Source: Bacillota bacterium (GTDB taxonomy: Bacteria > Bacillota > Dethiobacteria > DTU022). From it: a DNA stretch of 64,000 nt. Where the stretch lies: positions 58,599 through 122,598 of the forward strand of contig JAABTH010000002.1 of NCBI GenBank assembly GCA_011389985.1, written 5' to 3'. The stretch's first letter is position 1; each line of letters begins with the position of its first letter. Both the position numbers and the translations under genes were made by a program. Shown here piece after piece: positions 8,736-17,487 of this stretch. The notes under the pieces are model-generated. The model saw only the letters and a list, made by a program, of their open reading frames with translations, did not search any database and was not told the origin of the DNA.

Positions 8736-11700
8736 TTGGAGGCTATGCCAATGAATCTGCCCTCCATGGCAGTTAAACGTCCCGTAGCAACAGGGACTAT
8801 ACTTGTGTTGATTTTAATTATTGGCCTGGTAAGCCTTTACCAGAGTCCGCTTGATCTTCTACCCGAAATACAAGCGCCGGTTTTAGCAATTATTACAACG
8901 TTCCCAGGCAGTTCTCCCCAGGAAACTCTTGAGTTGGTAACTAAACCAATTGAAGAAGGCGTCGCCGCCGTCAGCGGCCTCACCGGAATAAATTCTTTTT
9001 CACAGGAAAACTTATCCCTGGTTATTCTCAGGCTTGATTGGGGCTCTGATATAAAGAGTTTGCGTGAAGAAGTAAATGTGCGTATGGATCTGCTTTCTTT
9101 CCCGGATGGAGTGCAAAGGCCAATGCTTCTTGAATTTGATCCGACCCTGCTTCCTATCATGCAGGTTTCGGCCAGTGGTAATGATGATCCGGTTGCCTTG
9201 ACTGAATGGTTGGAGGAAACTGCTTCACCGCGGCTCGAATCGTTGCGGGGTGTTGCCAGTGTCCAGGTGCAGGGCGGTGCCAGGCAGGACCTTTTTATCC
9301 GCACTCTCCCAGAAGATATGGCAGATTACCAGGTTTCATTTGAGCAGATTGCCAATATTATCAGGGCCAGCCTGGTAGATCTTCCGGCCGGGATTATAGA
9401 TATTGATGACCGCCAGGTCCGCATACGTTTTCTCGGCAGATTTACCGATAGTGCAATGCTCGAAGATCTCATTGTCGGATTTAAGGTTGATCAGGAAGCA
9501 TTGGAAGATATGCTTGGTGAGGAGATTGATATTAATCTTAACCACTTATTTGCCGGACAGGATAACCTTTTTTCCGGTATTGGCAGCAGCACAGGTTCAG
9601 TACCTGTACGGGAAATATACTGGGACGATATATTTGATTTTAGTCGTGTCTCTGTGACAGGAAGTGAGCTTTTTCTGCCTCTTGATGAACAGTGGGCCGC
9701 TGAAAATGCTGAATCAGCTGAAAGCAGAATGCTTATATTCACCGCTAATCCTGCCGTTTCATATGATAGTAATTCCCGCAGACTGGTTCTTGACATTGAT
9801 AGTTTTGGCGCATTGCCGCTGCCGGACAGCCCGGGGAAACTTGGTGATATCTGGCTTCCCGAACAAGCAGTATGGGATAGCGGTTTTATAATTATACCGA
9901 TAGATCCCTCCGCTTCAGAGCAATTTTCACTGACAGCGGAACAGCTTAATGCTTTAGAAGATCGATACCCTCTCATAGTCAGGGCTAACCCAAATCAGGT
10001 TCTGATTTCTTTTCATGAAAACTGGGAAAAAATTCGTCTTGAACCCCTGGTTAGCATACCTGATTATGGGGCATGGCTAAGCAATGTTCAAAGTGAAGTT
10101 AGCAGTGGAGTTAGCGATGCATCAAACCTTCTGGAAGAAGGCTTGACTGACCTTGCTATTGCAATGGTTTTAAATTCAATGGTACCGGGAAGCTCCTCCT
10201 TTGGTGATTTTGATCTTGGTGATGATTATCCTGTTACCCCGGTCTCACTGGGGATGTTGGCTGAAATTGAACGGGATACCTATAATCCTACAACAATCAG
10301 TCGTTATAATGGTCAACCCAGTATTAGCCTGGCCATACAGAAAGAAGGTGACGCCAATACTGTATTGGTTGCCCGTCAGGTAAGAACTGAGCTGGAAAAG
10401 CTTTCTGAAGAGAAAGCAGTTGATTTATCGCATATTAGTTTCAATACTGTTTTCGATCAGGCCGAAGAGATTGAACGGGCCCTGGCTGACCTTGCCAGAT
10501 CACTGGTCGGAGGCGCCATTCTGGCTATTGCAGTATTGATTCTTTTCCTGAAAAATTGGCGGACAACAATGTTTATCGCTATTAGTATTCCGGCTGCAAT
10601 TATTACTACATTTACACTGCTCTATTTTACCGATATAACTATAAACCTGATGACCCTGGGCGGGCTTGCTCTCGCTGCCGGTATGCTTGTTGATAACGCT
10701 ATAGTCGTCAGTGAAAATATCTACCGTCATTATCAGATGGGAAAAGAACCGGCTGATGCGGCAATTGATGGAGCACGTGAGGTTTCGGGCGCGGTTACCG
10801 CTTCTACTTTAACTACCATTAGCGTCTTTTTCCCGGTTGTTTTTCTTAGCGGTCTGGCCGGTCAACTCTTCTGGGAGTTTGCACTTACTGTTGCTTGTGC
10901 TATACTCGCATCGCTTCTTATTGCTCTTACGATTATTCCACTGCTGGCATCACGCTCTCTGAGCTTGCGACGTGAAGACAGTGCAGGGGCACAGAAAAAA
11001 TCAAAACGTTTGCCTGAATACAGGAAAACTTTACAAACAGCAGTAAAACACCCCTGGTGGGTTTTACTGCTGGCAGCGCTCTTTATTGCTGTTGGAGTTT
11101 ACGGCTATTTCACTCTGGGCAGTGAACTTTTTCCGTCGCCTGATGAGTCTGCATTTAATATTGATATTAACTTGCCACCGGGCAGCACCCTGAATACAAC
11201 TGACACATATTTTGGTCAGGTCGAAAATATCCTTAATGATAGAATTGAGGTCACATCTTTTTCAACCAGTGTAGGCAGTTCAGGTTTTATGGGTATGCCC
11301 GGAGGGCCTGGTGTCGCAAACCAGGGCCAAATCAGAGTGGAGATAGGATCTAAATATACAGAAGAGATCGATCTGATCATTGAAGATCTAAGAGAAGTTG
11401 TGGCTTCCCTGCCAGGCGAAGCCGAGGTATCTTTTTCCCGGGAATCGCTGCTTGACTCTGCCGGTTTGGAAACAACCTTAGACCTTGTTGTTAGCGGCAG
11501 CGATTTAGAAAAGGTAACAGCGATTACTGAAGAAACTGTTGCTTTGCTTGCCGAGCATCCCAACTTTACTGATGTTGACTCATCCCTTGAGGAGAGTCGG
11601 CCTGAGGTGCACATCACCCTTGATCATGGCAAAGCCCTGCAAAAAGGAGTTACTCTTGTCCAGGTAGCTACCGCAGTTCGACAAGCGCTTGAGGGTATTC

Positions 11701-12707
11701 CTGTCAGCCGCATTGAAACAGAAATTGGTATATTAAATATTGTCCTTGGTTACCAGAGAGCGGATATTAATACTATTGAAGATCTTGGGCAGATTGGTTT
11801 TTATTCGCCGGCAGGTGAATATCTGATCCTGGAAGATGTCGCTGAACTCTCAGAATCATTTGGCCCCCAGAGCATTCCCCGTGAAAATCAAGAGGTTGTT
11901 GGGCAGATCAAGATTCAGTACAGTGATCTGGATTTGGGCACAGCTACCAGTGAGGCATTTGCAATTACAGATGAAATTGCTTTGCCGGCCGGTTTTGAAA
12001 TAAGGGCTGCAGGCAGCTCAAATATAATGGGCGATGTTCTCTCTGAACTGCAGATGGTTTTAATTATTGCCGCCCTGCTGGTTTACCTGGTAATGGCAGC
12101 CCAATTTGAGTCACTGCTGCATCCGTTCATTATTATATGCAGCCTACCCCTGGCTTATACCGGCGCCGTGCTGGGCTTGATTATTACTGGTAATTCGGTC
12201 AGCATACCGGCGATGATTGGGGTTGTCGTTCTTTCAGGCATACTGGTTAACGATGGTATTATAATGGTTGACTTTATTAACCAGCAGAGAAGAATTCACG
12301 GTTTGCCCCTGAACGAGGCAATTATTGAGGGAGCCTCTGCTCGCTTGCGCCCGATTTTGATGACCACAGCGACAACTGTACTTGGATTGGTGCCCCTGGC
12401 TCTCGGTTTTGGTGAAGGCAGCCAACTTCAGGCTCCAATGGCGATTACAATCATTGGCGGGCAGATTACCGGTACGATTTTGCTTCTTTTGGCAATACCT
12501 TCAATCTATAAAGTGGTAACCAAAGATGTGCCCGTTTTAAGCGGAGCAGAAATCGGTATTTTAGGCGAAAGCAGAAGCGAGAGGCGCAATTTTAATAAAC
12601 CCTTTTATAAGATTATTTTGAGAGTGATAGCAATTCTTATACTGGCCGCTGTTATTATCTACCTGGTTACGATTGCCGGAGAAGATTTAATGACGGTTAT
12701 CCGTTAA
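8736..12707 (+). CDS. RND superfamily efflux transporter (AcrB/SwrC-like), 1323 aa
   Basis: SMAVKRPVATGTILVLILIIGLVSLYQSPLDLLPEI, GLALAAGMLVDNAIVVSENIYRH, GVVVLSGILVNDGIIMVDFINQQR. Confidence 0.93.
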   Translation: MEAMPMNLPSMAVKRPVATGTILVLILIIGLVSLYQSPLDLLPEIQAPVLAIITTFPGSSPQETLELVTKPIEEGVAAVSGLTGINSFSQENLSLVILRLDWGSDIKSLREEVNVRMDLLSFPDGVQRPMLLEFDPTLLPIMQVSASGNDDPVALTEWLEETASPRLESLRGVASVQVQGGARQDLFIRTLPEDMADYQVSFEQIANIIRASLVDLPAGIIDIDDRQVRIRFLGRFTDSAMLEDLIVGFKVDQEALEDMLGEEIDINLNHLFAGQDNLFSGIGSSTGSVPVREIYWDDIFDFSRVSVTGSELFLPLDEQWAAENAESAESRMLIFTANPAVSYDSNSRRLVLDIDSFGALPLPDSPGKLGDIWLPEQAVWDSGFIIIPIDPSASEQFSLTAEQLNALEDRYPLIVRANPNQVLISFHENWEKIRLEPLVSIPDYGAWLSNVQSEVSSGVSDASNLLEEGLTDLAIAMVLNSMVPGSSSFGDFDLGDDYPVTPVSLGMLAEIERDTYNPTTISRYNGQPSISLAIQKEGDANTVLVARQVRTELEKLSEEKAVDLSHISFNTVFDQAEEIERALADLARSLVGGAILAIAVLILFLKNWRTTMFIAISIPAAIITTFTLLYFTDITINLMTLGGLALAAGMLVDNAIVVSENIYRHYQMGKEPADAAIDGAREVSGAVTASTLTTISVFFPVVFLSGLAGQLFWEFALTVACAILASLLIALTIIPLLASRSLSLRREDSAGAQKKSKRLPEYRKTLQTAVKHPWWVLLLAALFIAVGVYGYFTLGSELFPSPDESAFNIDINLPPGSTLNTTDTYFGQVENILNDRIEVTSFSTSVGSSGFMGMPGGPGVANQGQIRVEIGSKYTEEIDLIIEDLREVVASLPGEAEVSFSRESLLDSAGLETTLDLVVSGSDLEKVTAITEETVALLAEHPNFTDVDSSLEESRPEVHITLDHGKALQKGVTLVQVATAVRQALEGIPVSRIETEIGILNIVLGYQRADINTIEDLGQIGFYSPAGEYLILEDVAELSESFGPQSIPRENQEVVGQIKIQYSDLDLGTATSEAFAITDEIALPAGFEIRAAGSSNIMGDVLSELQMVLIIAALLVYLVMAAQFESLLHPFIIICSLPLAYTGAVLGLIITGNSVSIPAMIGVVVLSGILVNDGIIMVDFINQQRRIHGLPLNEAIIEGASARLRPILMTTATTVLGLVPLALGFGEGSQLQAPMAITIIGGQITGTILLLLAIPSIYKVVTKDVPVLSGAEIGILGESRSERRNFNKPFYKIILRVIAILILAAVIIYLVTIAGEDLMTVIR

Positions 12708-12713
12708 AAATTA

Positions 12714-13349
12714 ATGAAGCCAGGTCGGGGAGGTAAAACTATGCCTGTAAATTTAAACTATAAGAATGAAGAATTAGGCAAGAAGGAGCTCATCCTGCTG
12801 GCAGCAATTGAGATGTTCCTGGAAAAGGATTACTACCAGGTAACAGTTGTTGAAATTGCTGAGCGTGCCGGTGTTGGCAAAGGGACAGTTTATGAATACT
12901 ATTCCAGTAAAGAGGTTCTTTTTCGCGAATGCTTTTCATATTGCACCAATTCTTACCTGAACTCATTTATTGAACACCTAAATAAGACCTCAAATGTTAA
13001 AAAAACTATGCGTGATATCATTAATACACATCTTCAAATGCTAAGTGAAAATCGTAGGGGAATTCGCCTGCTCTATAAAGAGCGACCTTATAATTTTCAG
13101 GAACTTCAGAATTGGGTAATTGAACAGCGGCAAACACTTCTCGCTGGCATTACCGAACTTATTAAAGAAGGCATCAGGCTGAAAGAAATAAGATCTGATG
13201 TTGATGCCGAGATGGCCGGTCGTATATTCCTGGCTTTGAATTATGTAGTTTTGGGCGGAATTATAGTCATAGATGAAGATGAAGTGCGAAAGGATCAAAT
13301 CGACAGCATGCTTGATATTCTCTGGCACGGAATTGGGGAAATACAATAA
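12714..13349 (+). CDS. TetR/AcrR family regulator
   Basis: ILLAAIEMFLEKDYYQVTVVEIAERAGVGKGTVYEYYSSKEVLFRE HTH; immediately downstream of RND gene. Confidence 0.92.
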   Translation: MKPGRGGKTMPVNLNYKNEELGKKELILLAAIEMFLEKDYYQVTVVEIAERAGVGKGTVYEYYSSKEVLFRECFSYCTNSYLNSFIEHLNKTSNVKKTMRDIINTHLQMLSENRRGIRLLYKERPYNFQELQNWVIEQRQTLLAGITELIKEGIRLKEIRSDVDAEMAGRIFLALNYVVLGGIIVIDEDEVRKDQIDSMLDILWHGIGEIQ

Positions 13350-13350
13350 A

Positions 13351-13375
13351 ACTCCCTCCCCTTGAGGGGGAGGGT
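13351..13375. terminator. Hairpin between TetR and FprA genes
   Basis: actccctcccc-ttga-gggggagggt stem-loop at the 3' ends of convergent genes. Confidence 0.5.
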
Positions 13376-13417
13376 TGAAGTAAAGGGAACAGTATTTAGG
13401 CTTTTAAGGAGTTTACT

Positions 13418-14614
13418 TTAAGCCAGGGCAGACCCTATCTCTTTTCCGTAAGCGCTGCAGGCTTCAATCGCCTCTTCATTGGGATTCCAGAGTATTTTCA
13501 GACCATCCTGGTTGATCAATTCAAAACCGGCTTTATCCAGCATTTCGTTTACCAGTTTAACCGATTCTCCGCTCCACCCGTAGCATCCAAAGGCTGCTCC
13601 TTTTTTATTCTTAAATTGCAGGCCTTTTACCATCTCCATCAGTGAAGCAATTGAATGCAATACACCCTTATTGATAGTTGGTGAACCGACGACTATTCCT
13701 TTTGATTTAAATATTTCTGTAACGATATCATTAGTGTCTGCTCTTGCTGCATTATAAAGCTTAATGGTGATGCTGTCATTTGCTTCTTTGATGCCTGCTG
13801 CAATAGCTTCAGCAGCACGCCTGGTGCCGTCCCACATGGTATCGTAAATAACTGTGACCTGGTTTTCCTGATAGTCATCAGCCCATTCAGCATATTTATT
13901 TACTATCTGCAGGGGATCATCACGCCAGATCACCCCGTGGCTCGGGCAAATCATATCTACAGGCAAATTTAAATCAACCACTTCCTTGATTTTGGCTGCA
14001 ACCAGCTTGCTGAAAGGTGTAAGAATATTGGCGTAGTATTTAATAGCCTCACCGTAAAGGTCACACTGATCGACAAGATCGTTGTAGAAAAGTTCAGTGG
14101 CAAAATGTTGTCCGAAAGCATCATTGGGGAATAAAATATTATCACCGGTCAGGTAACAAAACATACTGTCGGGCCAGTGAAGCATTTTTGCTTCGACAAA
14201 GATTAGTTCTTTGCCCCCCAGGTCAAGCTTGTCACCCGTTTTTACGGGATGGAAATTCCAGTCTTGGTGATAATGACCGCTCAGTGATTTAACTCCGGTT
14301 TTGGTGCAGTATACAGGGGTTCCCGGTATCTCTTCTAACAGTTCGGGCAGTGCGCCGCTGTGATCGCTTTCGGCATGATTGGCAACAATATAATCGATCT
14401 CTTTTAAATCAATCTCCTTTTTCAGGTTTGCCACAAATTCCTTGGCAAATGGTTTCCAGACAGTATCAATTAATACCGTTTTTTCCCCGCCCCTGATCAG
14501 GTAAGAGTTATAACTGCTTCCTTTATGAGCGCTAAGTTCTTCTCCATGAAATTTACGTAGTTCCCAATCAATCTTACCCACCCAGGTAACATTGTCGTTA
14601 ATTTTATAGGCCAT
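13418..14614 (-). CDS. Flavodiiron protein / FprA family A-type flavoprotein
   Basis: NHAESDHSGALPELL metallo-beta-lactamase site, flavodoxin domain VTVIYDTMWDGTRRAAEAIAAG, CPSHGVIWRDDP. Confidence 0.93.
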   Translation of the reverse strand: MAYKINDNVTWVGKIDWELRKFHGEELSAHKGSSYNSYLIRGGEKTVLIDTVWKPFAKEFVANLKKEIDLKEIDYIVANHAESDHSGALPELLEEIPGTPVYCTKTGVKSLSGHYHQDWNFHPVKTGDKLDLGGKELIFVEAKMLHWPDSMFCYLTGDNILFPNDAFGQHFATELFYNDLVDQCDLYGEAIKYYANILTPFSKLVAAKIKEVVDLNLPVDMICPSHGVIWRDDPLQIVNKYAEWADDYQENQVTVIYDTMWDGTRRAAEAIAAGIKEANDSITIKLYNAARADTNDIVTEIFKSKGIVVGSPTINKGVLHSIASLMEMVKGLQFKNKKGAAFGCYGWSGESVKLVNEMLDKAGFELINQDGLKILWNPNEEAIEACSAYGKEIGSALA

Positions 14615-14664
14615 TTATAAATACCTCCTTTGATTATTAGGCTATGTTGCCTTAAAAACAGCTA

Positions 14665-14991
14665 TTATGATCTTATCATGATCAGCATCATTTTGAAACG
14701 TTCGTTTGCTTTCAGTTCATGTGGTTCATCGGCAGGCATGATAATCATTTCTCCTTCACATACCGTATGCGACTTGCCTGATATGATGATCTCTGCCCTG
14801 CCGTCAAGAACAGAAACAAGGGCATCGAAAGGAGCGGTATGTTCACTTAAACCCTGGCCTTTTCCAAAAGCAAAAAGGGTAACAGTCCCGGTTTCTTTCT
14901 TAAGGATTTCCTTACTAACCACGGCCCCATCCTGGTAATCAGCCAGATTTTTTAGATTCAGCACATTAGCTAAAAGATTATTTTGGTCCAT
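14665..14991 (-). CDS. Cupin domain protein
   Basis: FGKGQGLSEHTAPFDALVSVLDGRAEIIISGKSHTVCEGEMIIMPADEPHELKA. Confidence 0.88.
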   Translation of the reverse strand: MDQNNLLANVLNLKNLADYQDGAVVSKEILKKETGTVTLFAFGKGQGLSEHTAPFDALVSVLDGRAEIIISGKSHTVCEGEMIIMPADEPHELKANERFKMMLIMIRS

Positions 14992-15094
14992 TGTAATCCC
15001 TCCGCTGCTTTCAATAATTGTAACTATATTGGTTATATATATAATAGCATACGCTACTGTATCTTACAACCATTAATTATTTCTATCCTCAATT

Positions 15095-15349
15095 TTATTC
15101 ATGATCAGGTAAAAGCATTTCATCTAAGGGTTTCAGGGCTTCAACTACCCAATTAAATGACCCTTCTTTGCTGGCTTTGTATGCTGCAGGAGCTACTTCA
15201 GCCATAATGTGTTTTATAATCTCGCGAACTGCATCTTCGTCGCCGCTATAACGAGCTTTTCTGGCTTCGACCAGGGCCCGGTGAATCTTTTTTTTAAGGG
15301 CTTCCTTTTCTTCAGGTCGCAATTTTTGATCATCGTAATCGCTGGACAT
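15095..15349 (-). CDS. Small hypothetical protein
   Basis: 84-aa ORF in an otherwise uncovered interval; charged helical composition. Confidence 0.55.
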   Translation of the reverse strand: MSSDYDDQKLRPEEKEALKKKIHRALVEARKARYSGDEDAVREIIKHIMAEVAPAAYKASKEGSFNWVVEALKPLDEMLLPDHE

Positions 15350-15479
15350 TTTGTAACTATCCTGGCTGCTGACCGGAACAGTATGTTCACCTCTTTATCA
15401 TTTGTGTTATATTTATTATAGCTTTCCGGCTGCTGTTGAACAATGCATACGGCTGCCGGCACACCAAATCCGGGAGTGA

Positions 15480-16301
15480 ATGCTAGTTAAAGACAATAAT
15501 AATAGTGAAGATCAAAAGATTATCGATGAAATAAACCGCAAATATGAGGGGCAGAGTGACAGGCTGGATGGCGGGCAGCGGCGGAAAAAAATTAACTTCT
15601 TTGTTAGAATTTCAGCCCTGCTGCTTGCTCTTGTTTTTTTATTTACAGTAACAGGCAGGTGGCTTACTGTATTTTCAGGACCGGCTTTAACTTTTCTCAG
15701 GGAATCCTGGGAACTCTCATCAGATCCTCTTGTTTCTGATCTAAAAAATTCTGTAGTCCAGATTTACATCGAAACAAAATCTGGTACCTCAAGAGGACAG
15801 TTAAGGGGAAGCGGTTTTAATCTAGATCCTGATGGTCTTGTGGTAACAAATCGGCATCTGGTTGAAGATGCAGCGTTGATCAGGGTTTCTTTTCCGGGAA
15901 AAGGCACTTATATCGCCAGTGAGTGGATTCTTTCCCCTCATGTCGATCTAGCTCTTGTTTTGCTTGAAGCTGAAGATATGCCTGCAGTTATACTTGCAGA
16001 TCAACCTCTTTTAATCGGTGAAGAATTAATACTTATCGGTAATCCTCTCCAATTCACCCGAATTGCAAACAAGGGTGCTCTTATTGGGCATCGACACACA
16101 GGCAAAGATGATCTGCCTTTACTTGTGCTAAGCGCTAATATTTACCCTGGAAGCAGCGGTAGTCCTGTTTTTAACAGCAACGGCGAAGTTGCAGGTGTTG
16201 TTTTTGCCATTGTTCGTAGTGAAGATCCTTCTGAGCGAATCGGTCTCGCTGTTTCTGCAGAAGAACTGAAACTTTTTCTTGAAGAAGAAGGCTTTGAATA
16301 A
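15480..16301 (+). CDS. Membrane-anchored trypsin-like serine protease
   Basis: TM segment then GSGFNLDPDGLVVTNRHLV, VDLALVLLE, YPGSSGSPVFNSNGEVAGVVFA. Confidence 0.88.
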   Translation: MLVKDNNNSEDQKIIDEINRKYEGQSDRLDGGQRRKKINFFVRISALLLALVFLFTVTGRWLTVFSGPALTFLRESWELSSDPLVSDLKNSVVQIYIETKSGTSRGQLRGSGFNLDPDGLVVTNRHLVEDAALIRVSFPGKGTYIASEWILSPHVDLALVLLEAEDMPAVILADQPLLIGEELILIGNPLQFTRIANKGALIGHRHTGKDDLPLLVLSANIYPGSSGSPVFNSNGEVAGVVFAIVRSEDPSERIGLAVSAEELKLFLEEEGFE

Positions 16302-16371
16302 TCAGGATTAAGTTAGTGCAGGCATGAAGCCAGGCCCCTCGAATATACATTAACTATTTAGTAGGTCGTGT

Positions 16372-16405
16372 AAAAAACCCCCGGATAGTCTTGCCGGGGG
16401 TTTTT
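16372..16405. terminator. Bidirectional rho-independent terminator
   Basis: aaaaaacccccgg-atagtcttg-ccgggggttttt. Confidence 0.88.
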
Positions 16406-16437
16406 AAGCTTACTGATGCGGTTTAATTAAACATCGC

Positions 16438-17064
16438 TTAGTCCAGCAGCTTATAGCCTTTTTCTGCCAGTTTAGCTTTAACATCATCGACATCTTCGGT
16501 TTTCAGACGCAGAATCAGGTTAGCCCCCCCATCGCGGGTTCTCACAACTACAACGCTGATAATATTGATTCCTAGAGCGCTGATAGTTTCGGCAATTTTG
16601 CCAAGAACGCCGATGTCATCCTCAACTTCTATGGCAATTCTCGATCCGGAATAATCGAACCCGAAAACATCGATAAAAGCTTTAAAGAGATCGCTTTCAG
16701 TAATCAGGCCAAGAAGTTTTCCATGTTGTTCAACCAGCAATGTTCCAATTTTATTCTCACGCATTACAACAGCTGCTTCTTCTATAACGGTATCCGGACT
16801 AATTGTGATGACATCCTTGGTCATAACCTCTTTGATCTTAATCTTGGGGTAGAGGTAATTTATTTCGTGGATCGACAGGCTGGTAGCAGGTGAGGGAGCA
16901 GCTTTAAGCAAATCAAGATTGGTAACCAACCCTGTGATCTTGCCGTTTAATATAACGGGCAGACGCCTGATTGAGTGCGCTTCCATCAGTTTTAAAGCTT
17001 CACCGACGGACTCTTCCGGCCCAATAGTGACCGGATTAATTGACATGTAATCGCGAACAAACAT
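16438..17064 (-). CDS. CBS-domain pair plus ACT domain protein (AcuB-like)
   Basis: MFVRDYMSINPVTIGPEESVGEALKLMEAHSIRRLPVI, second CBS, C-terminal ACT RIAIEVEDDIGVLGKIAETISALGINI. Confidence 0.88.
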   Translation of the reverse strand: MFVRDYMSINPVTIGPEESVGEALKLMEAHSIRRLPVILNGKITGLVTNLDLLKAAPSPATSLSIHEINYLYPKIKIKEVMTKDVITISPDTVIEEAAVVMRENKIGTLLVEQHGKLLGLITESDLFKAFIDVFGFDYSGSRIAIEVEDDIGVLGKIAETISALGINIISVVVVRTRDGGANLILRLKTEDVDDVKAKLAEKGYKLLD

Positions 17065-17487
17065 TATGAACCCTCCCTTGAGCAATTTAAGAGTAGTGCA
17101 TTTTAAAATTCCAGGCAAAGTCAAGTGTTAATACTTTTTCCACCCGGGCAGGCAAAATCCTGCTTACGCCGTGAATTAAGACATAATTATTAGTTTATTA
17201 GTAACTGTTCAGGCTAAATGTTTTTATTTTTAATATGTTTAGGTTATTCCAGTAAGGGCGATCATGATGCTCCACATCGTTTTCAACTGTAACACCTTTT
17301 TGGGTTCATGGCGCTGCCCTAATTATATAACATGAAGTAGTTTGCCATCAATTGTAACGGCTCGCCTTAACCGGTCGGAAACAGTGATGTAGGGGCTGTT
17401 CATACTCTTCCAAGCAGGAATGATCTTCCTTTTGTCGAATCATTTAGAAAAGTAGACTGACTGTTTGTTTTGAAGGGAGAGTAAAAA

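Noticed and set aside
8837-9304. 155-aa minus-strand ORF inside the RND gene
   Set aside because: Antisense shadow of a strongly supported CDS; Ser/Arg-rich composition typical of reverse-frame translation. The same applies to most minor ORFs in the track (e.g. 9491-9976, 27278-27814, 39627-40145, 47870-48634).
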